DNA of 64,000 nt from Saprospira grandis DSM 2844 (GTDB lineage: Bacteria; Bacteroidota; Bacteroidia; Chitinophagales; Saprospiraceae): NCBI GenBank assembly GCA_945888475.1, contig CAMDAB010000002.1, forward strand, positions 1 through 64,000, in the 5' to 3' direction. Below are positions 50,776-60,741 of the stretch, piece after piece (position 1 is the first letter of the stretch; each line of letters opens with the position of its first letter). Below the pieces are notes generated by a model. It was not told the DNA's origin, searched no databases, and saw only the letters and a list, made by a program, of their open reading frames with translations. The translations under genes and the position numbers were made by a program.

Positions 50776-52464
50776 TCAGTTCAAAAAATCCATGAGACCA
50801 GAGGCCTCTTTTTCTCTGTAATTTTTTTGAATTTTATCGGACAGGTCATTGAAATTGCAGGAACTGAAATATAAATCTAGGGCAGCGCTATCTGTACCCA
50901 GACCACAAAGTGCAACTGAATTTTCTGCACAAATGAGGTTTAATTCCTTAGTGCTGCTACGACCGAATGGAAGCATTTCTATTTCAACATTGTCTCCCGA
51001 TTCTGAATTGGTGCTGTAAACTGCTCTGCTATCTTCCTGCCCTAAATTAAAAATGAGCAAACCGGCAGGGCTTATCCTGAAAAGCATACCATTGAAGGCC
51101 TGTAGAATTTGAGCCTTCATATCGGCAGGCAATTTATTCAAAACTGAATTTTTTCCCAAAGTTGTTTTTTCGTCCAATTTCCAAAGCTTGCCAAAAACCT
51201 TAGAGAGTACTTCAGATTTTGCATTGTTTTCAATTTCATCGCTATATTCTGCCTGTAATTCTTTTTCTACAAGACGAATATCTGATAAGAGATAATCCTG
51301 CAAATGGATTTCTATCATTTCGGCTGCAAGATCGTGCAGATTTTCCTGCGATTCTTTAAGTGCCTTGTAAGCCATTTCCATATCACCTTGTCGCAGGTAG
51401 AGTGCCCCAAGTTGATAATAACCTTCGGCTTTGCCCTGTATGTCCTGAGTCATTCCACTGAAAGAAGCCTCTGCCAAATCATAATCCTTGATTTTCAGGG
51501 CAATATCTCCCTGTTTTTCATAAAGGCGCCATCTGGAATCGTACACAATATCCAAAGCTATTTCTAAATAGTTCAGCGCCAATTCAATTTTTCCGAGCGC
51601 AACATAGACATTTGCAATTCCAAGGTATGAATCTGCATCTTCTGCATCCGATTTTATGACATATTTAAAATCATCTATGGCTTTATAATAGTCTGCACGA
51701 CGAAACAATGCCGTAGCTCTTCGCAAATAGGGCTGAGCAGAACTGATGCCAGCTCGTTTCTCAATATCAATTGCATCACTGTAACAGTAAATCGAATCGG
51801 AATACGCCCCTATTTCCATGTAGTAATCACCCAAACTCAGCCTGTAATCGCTTTCATAAGGATGATTTTCAATCAGGAATCTAAAGTCATCTTCAACAGC
51901 CTCTCGATAATCTTCTCTTTTTAAAATGTCAATGCGTTGAAATCTCCAGGCAGTATTGTGGGGCTTTATATTTAGAAGTTGATTTAAATCTGAAAGGGCA
52001 TCTTTGGTATTTCCTGAATTCATATTAAAATAAATCCGCATATCTAGGGAATTGATATGATTGGGATTTACGGCTAGTGCGTTGTTCAGATAACCCATAG
52101 CTTTTTCATCTGATTCGTTCATGCAACAAAGTGCAAGTGCATAGTACAAATCGGGATTTGTTTTTTCAGAAAGCAATAACTTTTCAAAAATCGCTTTTGC
52201 CGCCTCATCATCGTTGATTTGTAACTTTGCCAAACCTAATGATAATTGATACTCCGACTTTGATTCCAGTTCAATTGCCTTTGCAAAAAAAGGAATTGCC
52301 GCATTGGGATCATTCATCGACAGGAGGTATTCTCCTTTGTAAAAATATCCGAAACTATCAGCTGGAAACTCCGAAACAGCTTTGTCTGCAAGCAGCGACC
52401 AAAGTGAAGGATTGGAGCTTTCCCTGGCCTTTTGCAGATCCTGCAGTATTTGATTTTTATCCAT
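50776..52464 (-). CDS. TPR-repeat protein
   Basis: A 562-residue cytoplasmic protein without signal peptide. Residues about 15-370 are roughly ten TPR repeats, for example ADSFGYFYKGEYLLSMNDPNAAIPFFAKAIE, PDLYYALALCCMNESDEKAMGYLNNALAV and GKAEGYYQLGALYLRQGDMEMAYKALKES. The C-terminal about 170 residues form a separate domain (LNKLPADMKAQILQAFNGMLFRISPAGLLIFNLGQEDSRAVYS) of unknown type. TPRs scaffold protein complexes. The zinc-ribbon ORF follows by 19 bp and could be a partner. No family name is given. Confidence 0.88.
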   Translation of the reverse strand: MDKNQILQDLQKARESSNPSLWSLLADKAVSEFPADSFGYFYKGEYLLSMNDPNAAIPFFAKAIELESKSEYQLSLGLAKLQINDDEAAKAIFEKLLLSEKTNPDLYYALALCCMNESDEKAMGYLNNALAVNPNHINSLDMRIYFNMNSGNTKDALSDLNQLLNIKPHNTAWRFQRIDILKREDYREAVEDDFRFLIENHPYESDYRLSLGDYYMEIGAYSDSIYCYSDAIDIEKRAGISSAQPYLRRATALFRRADYYKAIDDFKYVIKSDAEDADSYLGIANVYVALGKIELALNYLEIALDIVYDSRWRLYEKQGDIALKIKDYDLAEASFSGMTQDIQGKAEGYYQLGALYLRQGDMEMAYKALKESQENLHDLAAEMIEIHLQDYLLSDIRLVEKELQAEYSDEIENNAKSEVLSKVFGKLWKLDEKTTLGKNSVLNKLPADMKAQILQAFNGMLFRISPAGLLIFNLGQEDSRAVYSTNSESGDNVEIEMLPFGRSSTKELNLICAENSVALCGLGTDSAALDLYFSSCNFNDLSDKIQKNYREKEASGLMDFLN

Positions 52465-52681
52465 TGGTCAGGTTGGTTAAATAGGGGGAGATCGATTTAG
52501 TTAGAATAAAAAATTGATAATAAGGGCAATAGCGCCCAAAAAATCAATTAAAAATCTAAACACAATTCAGATTTTATCTAAACTGCTTCAAAATACAGAA
52601 AAATGAAAACTTTTCAACTTTTTTTAAAATTAATCTTCTGTAAACTCAGCTTAAAATAACTGGGTAAAAAAAGTAAAGGGA

Positions 52682-55438
52682 TTATTGATCAATTACACGG
52701 TCGGCTGCTTCTTTTTTCTTCTTTTCAATTTTGGCTTTTTTCTTTGCGGCATTGTTATCCAAATCCTCGCCGTAAACATCTTCCGACTCGGTATAATCGT
52801 AAGTATCGTTGCCCAATTTGTCGTACTTATTGCAATCCAATTCTTTCAAATCGCCCTCTGGTTTGGGAAATCTAGCCTTGGTATCGAAGTCGATATCCTT
52901 ATCGGCCTCAATTGAGCGCAGCGCATTCTGAAAAATTGGTCTCGACATTGCACCACCCTGACCATAAGCAATGTTTCTGAAACGGATAAAACGGTCGTCA
53001 TTACCCGCCCAGGTTCCAATAATCAGGTTTGGAGTTATGCCCATATACCAACCATCGGCCTGAAAATTGGTAGTACCAGTCTTACCACCATGCTGCGATT
53101 TAATACCATGAAAACCAGGTGCCCCTGCCTGCACAGACTGCAGCATACTGCTCATGGTATAAGCAAATTTCGGTGCCAGAATATTTTCATTAATCTGCCT
53201 TGTTTCATCGCTGTAGATTACACTGCCATTTTTAGAAACGATCCTGGTCACAAAAATAGGTTCGTGATAAAAACCACCACTTGCAAAAATGGTATAGGCT
53301 GCAGTCATTTCTAAAGGTGTTAAATCGGGCGTGCCTAGACAGATGGTTGGAGAAGCAGGAACCTTCGAAGAATCAATCCCAATGGTATGTAAAAATAATC
53401 TGAACGGCATTGTACTGCCAAAATCTTTCATCAGTTGTGCCGAAACTGAGTTCAAAGACAGACTTAGTGCCTTTGTCAAAGTCATTCTCTGTCCGCTGTA
53501 ACCGCCGCCAGCATTACTGGGTGTCCAATCCCTCTGAAGACCAAATTTTTGATAACCTTTTTCAATGGTGAGTTTCACATCATCCACTTCATAACAGGGC
53601 GAATAACCTTTCTGCTCTATGGTGAGTCCATACAAGAAAGGTTTAATACTCGATCCAACCTGACGACCGACATTTTTGTACTGTACACCCGTTAAGCGTT
53701 TTTTGGGATGAACATAAAGAGCTCCCATGCTCACGTGATCAAGTTTGAAATAGTGATGGTCGATGCCACCAGCCCAAGCCTTAACATGTCCGTTTTTGGG
53801 GTCAATTGCCACGGAACCGGCTTGAATGAACATTCGATGATAACGTATCGAATCGATAGGACTCAGTAAGGTATCCTTATCGCCTGCACGCCATTTGTTT
53901 TTTGTTTTGACGAATGAAAAAACCTTCATTTCGACAGGCGTATTCATGTATTTCATAATAGCCTCGTATTCAGCCCTAATTTTGTTCCAATCGGATGATT
54001 TAAGTAGTGTTCTATATTTATTGTATTGCTTTTCAGAGATGTAATTTGATTTTTTCCAATCGCGCATCAGTGAATCACCGTCAACTGTTTTGTTGTAGTA
54101 ACCCTTGTGAGGATTTTTATTGGCATATTCAATCCTGATCATACGGTAAACATCGGCATCACTCAGTTCATGTTTATCTACAATTTTGAAATAATTCTGC
54201 TTTTCTGCAATCCAGCGGTCCGATTCCCAGAGCAATTTATTAAAGTTAAGCAAGCGCAGTTCTATTTCTGAAAAAGTATTGCCGTAGTCTTTGTAAGTCC
54301 ATGGATTCTGCTTTGCAGTTCCAATAGGTGGGTTGGGCATATTCCAATCGGGCCATTGTTTGAACATAATATCCTGATGCTGACTGAGGTGATCCCAAAC
54401 AGCCTGTTCAAGATGCATTTGCATACGCGAGTCGATGGTAGTATAAATTTTTAATCCATCACGGTACAAATCATATTGAGTTCCGTCAGATTTTAAATTT
54501 TCAGATCTCGAAAGCATTTCCTTGAGGTGCTCACGGAGATATTCCCTGAAATAAGTTGCCATACCCTCGTTATGATCCCGCACTTTAAACTTTGAGGCAT
54601 CGATAGGTTGCACCCTAAGTTCATCGTACTGTTTTCTGCTGATATGTCCCTTGTCCATCATATTTTTAAGTACCACTTCCCTACCCTTCATAGCCACTTT
54701 TTTATCGCGGCGAAAATTGAACATCGAAGGATTTTTGAGCATACGCACCAGCATGGCCGATTCATTGATATCGAGGTCATATGGATGTTTGGCAAAATAG
54801 GTCTCAGCTGCCGAACGGATGCCGTGGGCATTAAACAAAAAGTCGAATTTGTTAAGGTAAATGGTTAAGATTTCCTTTTTGGTGTAAGATCGCTCCAATT
54901 TTACTGCAGTCAGCCATTCTTTAAGTTTTGTAGTAAAGACTGACCAATACCTGACGACAAAAAACATTTTTCTGGTATCGGGACGACCAACAAGTAGCTT
55001 TGCCAGCTGTTGCGATATTGTAGATCCACCGCCGGCACTTTCCCTACGCAAAAGCAGGGTTTTAACGCCTACACGGGCTAGTGCTTCGGGGTCAATACCC
55101 GAATGTCGGTAAAATCTTGAATCCTCGGTAGCTACCAAAGCATTGATAACATGCGAAGAAATACTGTCGTAAGATACCGGAGATCGGTTTTCGACATAAA
55201 ATTTACCCAAAAGCACCCCGTCGGCCGAATAGATTTCAGAGGCTGCATTGATTCTAGGGTTTTCCAACTCCTCGAAAGAAGGCAAGGTAAAAGAAAGGTA
55301 TAAAAACAAAATGCTGCTAAGTGCAAAAAAAGCTATAAAAACGCGCCAAAACCATTTGATGGTCTTTTTATAAATCGGCATTTTCATTTCTCTGATTGCC
55401 TGGGGATTTAGTTCTCCGTTGTTGTGCTGCTGTTCCAT
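52682..55438 (-). CDS. Class A penicillin-binding protein (PBP1A type)
   Basis: A 918-residue bifunctional peptidoglycan synthase. One N-terminal membrane helix (FWRVFIAFFALSSILFLYLSF) precedes the GT51 transglycosylase domain with ALVATEDSRFYRHSGIDPEAL (catalytic Glu105) and GGGSTISQQLAKLLV. The transpeptidase domain has SSIKPFLYGL (about residue 595), SLSLNSVSAQLM (SxN) and GGKTGTTNFQ (KTG, about residue 785). A long insert between the domains (about 370-520) is usual in Bacteroidota. The C-terminus is lysine-rich (NNAAKKKAKIEKKKKEAADR). A candidate -7 element TAAATTTG lies 36 bp upstream on the minus strand. Confidence 0.96.
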   Translation of the reverse strand: MEQQHNNGELNPQAIREMKMPIYKKTIKWFWRVFIAFFALSSILFLYLSFTLPSFEELENPRINAASEIYSADGVLLGKFYVENRSPVSYDSISSHVINALVATEDSRFYRHSGIDPEALARVGVKTLLLRRESAGGGSTISQQLAKLLVGRPDTRKMFFVVRYWSVFTTKLKEWLTAVKLERSYTKKEILTIYLNKFDFLFNAHGIRSAAETYFAKHPYDLDINESAMLVRMLKNPSMFNFRRDKKVAMKGREVVLKNMMDKGHISRKQYDELRVQPIDASKFKVRDHNEGMATYFREYLREHLKEMLSRSENLKSDGTQYDLYRDGLKIYTTIDSRMQMHLEQAVWDHLSQHQDIMFKQWPDWNMPNPPIGTAKQNPWTYKDYGNTFSEIELRLLNFNKLLWESDRWIAEKQNYFKIVDKHELSDADVYRMIRIEYANKNPHKGYYNKTVDGDSLMRDWKKSNYISEKQYNKYRTLLKSSDWNKIRAEYEAIMKYMNTPVEMKVFSFVKTKNKWRAGDKDTLLSPIDSIRYHRMFIQAGSVAIDPKNGHVKAWAGGIDHHYFKLDHVSMGALYVHPKKRLTGVQYKNVGRQVGSSIKPFLYGLTIEQKGYSPCYEVDDVKLTIEKGYQKFGLQRDWTPSNAGGGYSGQRMTLTKALSLSLNSVSAQLMKDFGSTMPFRLFLHTIGIDSSKVPASPTICLGTPDLTPLEMTAAYTIFASGGFYHEPIFVTRIVSKNGSVIYSDETRQINENILAPKFAYTMSSMLQSVQAGAPGFHGIKSQHGGKTGTTNFQADGWYMGITPNLIIGTWAGNDDRFIRFRNIAYGQGGAMSRPIFQNALRSIEADKDIDFDTKARFPKPEGDLKELDCNKYDKLGNDTYDYTESEDVYGEDLDNNAAKKKAKIEKKKKEAADRVIDQ

Positions 55439-55536
55439 ATAGGGATATTTATGCTTAGTTCGTTTTCAACTTGCAAATTTAATAAAACTATAGGAAATTT
55501 CTGTTTTTAAAGGTCAAAAACATGTAATATGAGGCA

Positions 55537-55561
55537 ACAAAAAAAGCCGGAAAACCGGCTT
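55537..55561 (-). terminator. Terminator after sprE/porW
   Basis: AAGCCGG-TTTT-CCGGCTT forms a short perfect stem followed on the minus strand by TTTTT, 29 bp after the stop. Confidence 0.8.
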
Positions 55562-55589
55562 AATATTGTAAGTAAATATGTATTATTTC

Positions 55590-58511
55590 TTATTTGTAGT
55601 TTTCTTCATAAAATTTTACATAATCGCCAAAGTTCTGTTTTTGAAGTATCTCGCGATAATTGTTTTGACCGATGAAATAGATTTTGTGTGCAGGAACATC
55701 CTTACCCATAAAGTCGGGATTGCCCTCTGCAGTTTTAAGGTATTCCTGCGACTCAGCCCTGTCTTTAAACTTTCGCACTATCAAAGTTGGGGATTTGCCG
55801 TCCAGCATCAAGCTCGATACGTTCAGACGAAGTAGACTAAAGGTTTTATTGTTAAAATCGGCAATTTTCCCTTTCAGATCGTTCAGGTTTGTTTTGGCAT
55901 CATCGAAGGCAACTAAGATATAATGGCCTGTGTTTACATCATTATCAAAGTTATAATTGCCTTTAACTTCCGATTTATCTGTCTTTACTGGCTGAGGAGT
56001 TACGTTTTTATTGTCGGCTTTGCCACCCTGTAACAAGGTAACCATTTCTTTTGCCTTTTTATCTTCTTCGGTATTCGGAAAACTTACAGAAACAGATTTC
56101 AATGCACTGATGTATTGGTCCTGCCCCTGCATGCCCCCTATGCACATTGCAGCAAGTATGGCAAAACGTGCCTTTAAGGGATAGTTATTACCATATTTTT
56201 TGGGAAGGCCCTCATATCTGCGGTAAGCCTCCTGATAATTGCCGCTTTTTATCAAGGCATAGGTTTCGTCGTAGTATTTGTTTGCCTCGGCAATTTGAGA
56301 TTGTTTTGCATTGAGATAGTTTGGATCCTTGATCGATTTTGCAATATCGCTGTCAGCATAACCACTCAAAATTTTATCTTTGTATGATGCTGCGCAACTA
56401 TTGTTTTTATCTTCAGTGCAGATATTAAACATCAGAAACCAGGCCTCCAACTCATGCTTTGTCTTTGGATAACGTACAAAAAGCTTATCAATGGCATCTG
56501 TCGCTCTTTTGTTTTCATCGAGCTTTTCGTAGTAAATATTGCCAACCAGAAAGAGTGCCGTTTCAATTTCGCTGTTCATTTTCTTCAATGCGGCGCTATC
56601 AAGAGGGACACCCATTTTTTTAAGGTATTCTTTCACTTCTGATTCTGTCAGCGGCTTCAATAAATCGTCAGATCCATCTCCTTCACTTCCATTTTTACTT
56701 TCCGATGATGAACGTCTCCAGTTATCTTTCCAGGAGCGGTCGCCCCAGCGTTTTTGAAAATCTCGTTCACCTTTTTTGGTTGCATTAGGATCATAGAGCG
56801 GAAATTTTGAATTGGTTACTGCAGAAGGGTTTATTCCGGCATCTGTTGCGGCCTTTGTTTTCGCAGCATTCCTATCCAGGGCGCTCTGAGGTTTTTTTGC
56901 AGCTTCTTCCTCGCTACGAAGTTTCTGAACCAATTCTTTCTGCTTTTCGAAAGGCAGGGCAGCAACTGCTAGCAGGCTGTCTTTAAGGGTAATGGCATTA
57001 ATATGTTCAGCCAGATCTTTCAGGAGCAGTTTTTGGGACGAAACATAACTGCTTCTTTCATCGACAGCCTGTATAGAACTTGAACAGGTATCGAAATAAG
57101 CATAAGCCTTCACATAGTCCTTCCGCTCCCAGAATATTTCGGCAAGCATGTACGATGCCTCGGTTTTTTGAAAGTCATCGGCATTTTGCATGGCCATTTG
57201 TAGTGCCACAATACCGCTTTCCTTGTTGCCACTGTTTAACTGCATTTTTGCAAGCGCAAAGTAGATCTGATCTTTATATTCCTCATTTTTACCATCGCGG
57301 AGCATTCTTTTCAGTAGATTTTCCGGATCGAATTTGCTGTTTTCTGCTCCGGCAGCATTAATGGCCATATTCAACCGGGCATTAAACTCCATCTCATAGG
57401 GTGGGTTTGCTTTGGGTACTTTCCGAAAATATTCCATTGCCAATTGGTTATTGCCCTGTTTTTGATACAGCTGGGCAAGCACATAAATAAAACGTATTTT
57501 ATTTTTGCGACGTCGAATCATGGATATACCTTCCTCCAGCGGCTCAATTGCCTTGTCGTATTCTTTCTGTCGAATATAACTGTAAGCTAAAACTGTAAAA
57601 GCCTTAGCCTTGATACGACGAGGTACATCCGATTTTTCGGTAAGCAGACGGAGATATCGACCAGCATCATCGTAGTTATCTAACTCGATAAAGGATTTAG
57701 CCAGCCAAAGCATGGCATCGTAACGAACCGGACGATGTTTCAGAAAATATTTGGGTGGTTCGGGCCCCTCTTCCTCTTCTTCAACTAGCGGTTTCTTTAC
57801 TTCAGCAGTTTTGGGCGTTTTTTGAGGCTTTTTTTTCTTTTTGGAAGCTTTCTTTTTCTTCTTTACCGGCTTCTTTTTTTTCTTTTTCTTTTTGTTTTTG
57901 TTCTTTTTGGCATTTTTTTTCTGTTGCTCACGGTTGTAAGCCTTTAGCTCATCGGGCGACATTTCGCTGATTGCCTTGTTGGTATGGTATTTCTCGGTAA
58001 TATACTTGAAAGTTGACGCTGATTTTTCAAATTCTTTCTTTAAAAATTCAGCCCTGCCGATAATATAGTAACTATCGTCGGCCCAATTGCTTGGTCGGTG
58101 CAACTCAATATTGATAGCGCATTTTTTTATGGCATTATCGAGTGGCGAGCCTGCTGCTGCTGCTCCGCCCGGCTGGGTTCCGCCACTATTATTTTTTAAT
58201 GGCCCCGATTTTGGATCTGTGGAGGGATCACTAGTTGGGGTTTTACTGGCCTGCGCAGCTGCAACTGTTGGTTTTTCTCCGGCAGCATATGGAAACATAT
58301 GCAGAATTTCATTGTAATTGTCGCGGTGCATCTGGGTCTGTGTTTCAAAACCCTTTTGCAGCAACAAATCTGCATTGTAATATCCATTGTAACGGCCGGT
58401 TACATTGTGATAAAACTTACCTAGCTTAGTAGTTTCGCCTTTTTTTGTAGTGCAAGAAAGCGAAAGCAGCAGTAAATGAAATATTAAAACTAAATATAAT
58501 TTTTTCTTCAT
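55590..58511 (-). CDS. sprE: Type IX secretion/gliding TPR lipoprotein SprE (PorW)
   Basis: A 973-residue lipoprotein (signal ending LLLLSLSC, Cys about 20). It begins KLGKFYHNVTGRYNGYYNADLLLQKGFETQ, the characteristic opening of SprE/PorW. About a dozen TPR-like repeats follow, for example PVRYDAMLWLAKSFIELDNYDDAGRYLRLL and QNADDFQKTEASYMLAEIFWERKDYVKAYAYFD. In Porphyromonas and Flavobacterium this protein is needed for type IX secretion and links the trans-envelope motor to the outer membrane. An unusual tract of Lys-rich sequence (about residues 195-240) lies between the first TPRs. The M23 peptidase gene is divergent, 247 bp away. Confidence 0.9.
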   Translation of the reverse strand: MKKKLYLVLIFHLLLLSLSCTTKKGETTKLGKFYHNVTGRYNGYYNADLLLQKGFETQTQMHRDNYNEILHMFPYAAGEKPTVAAAQASKTPTSDPSTDPKSGPLKNNSGGTQPGGAAAAGSPLDNAIKKCAINIELHRPSNWADDSYYIIGRAEFLKKEFEKSASTFKYITEKYHTNKAISEMSPDELKAYNREQQKKNAKKNKNKKKKKKKKPVKKKKKASKKKKKPQKTPKTAEVKKPLVEEEEEGPEPPKYFLKHRPVRYDAMLWLAKSFIELDNYDDAGRYLRLLTEKSDVPRRIKAKAFTVLAYSYIRQKEYDKAIEPLEEGISMIRRRKNKIRFIYVLAQLYQKQGNNQLAMEYFRKVPKANPPYEMEFNARLNMAINAAGAENSKFDPENLLKRMLRDGKNEEYKDQIYFALAKMQLNSGNKESGIVALQMAMQNADDFQKTEASYMLAEIFWERKDYVKAYAYFDTCSSSIQAVDERSSYVSSQKLLLKDLAEHINAITLKDSLLAVAALPFEKQKELVQKLRSEEEAAKKPQSALDRNAAKTKAATDAGINPSAVTNSKFPLYDPNATKKGERDFQKRWGDRSWKDNWRRSSSESKNGSEGDGSDDLLKPLTESEVKEYLKKMGVPLDSAALKKMNSEIETALFLVGNIYYEKLDENKRATDAIDKLFVRYPKTKHELEAWFLMFNICTEDKNNSCAASYKDKILSGYADSDIAKSIKDPNYLNAKQSQIAEANKYYDETYALIKSGNYQEAYRRYEGLPKKYGNNYPLKARFAILAAMCIGGMQGQDQYISALKSVSVSFPNTEEDKKAKEMVTLLQGGKADNKNVTPQPVKTDKSEVKGNYNFDNDVNTGHYILVAFDDAKTNLNDLKGKIADFNNKTFSLLRLNVSSLMLDGKSPTLIVRKFKDRAESQEYLKTAEGNPDFMGKDVPAHKIYFIGQNNYREILQKQNFGDYVKFYEENYK

Positions 58512-58758
58512 ATCAAATCGGTCAATAAAAAGTCTGCATTATATGATGCAAATTTTGAGACAAGAGCGGATTAAAAATAACCATTTAATTGGTTAAAGTC
58601 TTATTAATAACGCCTAAAAACCAAATATTGGATAATATCTTATGCAAAAATACGCGCTTTGTTTATTATTTTTGCAGTATTAGCCGATAAAAATATTTGA
58701 AAATGAGGCTGGTCCAATTCCATTGTTTTAAATTGGAAAAGTTATAAACCAAAGTCAA

Positions 58759-59670
58759 ATGCCTGAAAAACAGGATTCGAATCAAAAAAAGCAAGCAAAA
58801 AAAACACTGCCCTGGCTTAGTGGCTACCATCGGTTGGTATTGGTAAATGATAAAACATTTCAGGAAGAAAAATCCTGGAATTTTAACCTGCTCAATATCA
58901 TCATTTTAGGGTTGGCAGTTTTTTTCACTGTGCTAATTTTTACATTGCTTCTGATAAAATTCACTCCGCTTGGGGGTATGGTTTCATCTGCTCCACGTTT
59001 ATCCGATAATGCGATGCGCAAAGAAATGGAAAAACTGTACCGCGAACTAGATTCATTGAACCGTGCACTTGAAGGAAATTTAACCTATATAGAAAGTCTA
59101 AAAAAATTGAGCTCCGAATCTTTTGAATATGAAAAAGATATGAAAAAACCGGAGCAAAACAAAGGGGAAGCGTCAAAAACCTTTGCCGATCTACCTAAAA
59201 AATCGGAAGATGCCCGGCAATCAAACAGCACAACGCAAAGTCAGACAGATCGGGGTACGCTGGTACAGAGCGATTTCCTGGACAATCGCATCAAAAACGA
59301 CCGTAGCAATTTTCTGAGCCCAGTTCGAGGAGTGATTTCTGACCGTTTTGCACCCGCCCGAGGCCACTACGGTACCGATATCGTAGCGCCCAAAGGTACT
59401 GTTATAAAAGCTGCAAAAGGTGGGACCGTTATTATGTCATCCTGGTCGAGCGACACTGGTCATATGATTGGTATTCAGCACGATGGCAATCTTGTTAGCT
59501 GGTACAAACACAATTCAGCAAACCTTAAAAAACTTGGCGACAGAGTATCTGCAGGCGAGGCAATCGCAATTATCGGCAATAGTGGTGAGATGAGCAATGG
59601 GCCGCATCTTCATTTCGAACTCTGGTACAATGGGCAGGCTGTCGATGCTGAAAAATACGTCAATTTTTAA
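58759..59670 (+). CDS. M23-family metallopeptidase, membrane-anchored
   Basis: A 303-residue protein with a cytoplasmic N-terminus, one membrane helix (LLNIIILGLAVFFTVLIFTLLLIKF, about 45-70) and a coiled-coil segment (MRKEMEKLYRELDSLNRALEGNLTYIESLKKL). The peptidase domain starts near 185 with FLSPVRGVISDRFAPARGHYGTDIVAPKGT (His and Asp zinc ligands, HxxxD near 202) and ends with GNSGEMSNGPHLHFELW (HLH, about 282). It would cleave peptide cross-links in peptidoglycan and may act with SprE/PorW for cell-wall passage, an inference from its divergent position. The DUF3667-like gene follows. Confidence 0.94.
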   Translation: MPEKQDSNQKKQAKKTLPWLSGYHRLVLVNDKTFQEEKSWNFNLLNIIILGLAVFFTVLIFTLLLIKFTPLGGMVSSAPRLSDNAMRKEMEKLYRELDSLNRALEGNLTYIESLKKLSSESFEYEKDMKKPEQNKGEASKTFADLPKKSEDARQSNSTTQSQTDRGTLVQSDFLDNRIKNDRSNFLSPVRGVISDRFAPARGHYGTDIVAPKGTVIKAAKGGTVIMSSWSSDTGHMIGIQHDGNLVSWYKHNSANLKKLGDRVSAGEAIAIIGNSGEMSNGPHLHFELWYNGQAVDAEKYVNF

Positions 59671-59680
59671 TCCGAAAAAA

Positions 59681-60388
59681 ATGCTGGAAAAGTTGAATTT
59701 TAGCTTCTTTGTCGATCTGATCAAAGACGCTGTCGGATATGAAAGCGGCATGTTGAAAACACTCATAGATCTGCTGCGCAAGCCTGCCAAAGTCCTCCAA
59801 AGCCTCCATTCGGGCGATCATACCTATGTAAAACCAACAAAGTTTTTCCTAAACTGTAGCGGCTATTTTATTTTGGTCAACAGTTTTTTTATCAATTGGA
59901 TTGAGGTTGGTAAAAGACATGACGATGATTTCAATAAATTATTCGAAACCGAGGGTGAAACTAATTTCAGTTTTTTACTCGATTTACTCTTTTCTAAAGC
60001 CTTTATTCCTTTTACCCTGTTTTTGATTTTAATACAACTTTTTCTGGTTGTACAATTTTCGAAAAAACTGCAAGTTTCTGCAAAAGACCATGTAGCAATT
60101 GTCTTCTACAGAGCCTCTCTTGGCATATTTTTCACTTTTGTAACAGGGTTGACGCTAGCATTTCTACCCTTTATTTATGGCTTTCCAATTTGCATTGTCT
60201 TAGCCGCAATCATGATGTTCGAACCTAAAAAATTCACACTGATAAAATCTGCCGATGCCTATCTGCCTGAGCATGGCAATGAGCTTATTTCTGTGTACAG
60301 AAAATCGGCTATTATGTTGGGAATATTTGTGGCGGGTATCGTACTATTCTATGTTTTGGTATTAGAGAAATACCTTGTTGGAATATAA
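59681..60388 (+). CDS. DUF3667-like polytopic membrane protein
   Basis: Starting from the ATG at 59681, 11 bp after the peptidase stop, the protein has 235 residues; an earlier ATG at 59645 would overlap the peptidase end. It opens with an amphipathic region (FFVDLIKDAVGYESGMLKTLIDLLRKPAKVLQSL), as in DUF3667 proteins, which contain a helix preceding YVKPTKFFL. Four or five membrane helices follow (FLLDLLFSKAFIPFTLFLILIQLFLVV, ASLGIFFTFVTGLTLAFLPF, FPICIVLAAIMMF, AIMLGIFVAGIVLFYVLVL). The function is unknown. It is likely coexpressed with the M23 gene. Confidence 0.8.
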   Translation: MLEKLNFSFFVDLIKDAVGYESGMLKTLIDLLRKPAKVLQSLHSGDHTYVKPTKFFLNCSGYFILVNSFFINWIEVGKRHDDDFNKLFETEGETNFSFLLDLLFSKAFIPFTLFLILIQLFLVVQFSKKLQVSAKDHVAIVFYRASLGIFFTFVTGLTLAFLPFIYGFPICIVLAAIMMFEPKKFTLIKSADAYLPEHGNELISVYRKSAIMLGIFVAGIVLFYVLVLEKYLVGI

Positions 60389-60741
60389 ACTTTGGATTTT
60401 TGTATTTTCAAAGTGCAATAATTTTTAACCATTTGTATACAAGAAAAAAGCGCCCGAAATGGAAGCTTTTGAGGTGATTATTTTGAATTTTCATTACATG
60501 ATTGTAATGCTCAGCTAGCTTTATTAACCACAGAGTGCACAAAGTCTTACACAAAGATTCACAAAGCCATTTTGCCAAGCTGACACTTTCACCCTTTCAA
60601 CCTTTCATCTCCCGATAGCTATCGGGGTCACCCTTTCATCCTTTCATCTGCAAAAAAACAGCTGCCCGATTTCCCGAACAGCTGCACTTTAAATTTTAAA
60701 AACCCATCCTACGGACAAGTTAAAGTACAAGCTAGTACCTA
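60389..60741. repeat. Gene-free spacer with CACAAAG and palindromic repeats
   Basis: The spacer has a short AAAAGC/GCTTTT hairpin near 60447, CACAAAG units (near 60538-60575) and CCCTTTCA(T/A)C tandems. The palindrome CCCGATAGCTATCGGG lies at 60611-60626, followed by a CAGCTG-anchored hairpin near 60659-60684. No gene is supported. Confidence 0.6.

Noticed and set aside
59597-59680. Longer start for the DUF3667-like gene within the M23 gene
   Set aside because: It would overlap the C-terminal peptidase codons by 70 bp, and the ATG at 59681 fits better.
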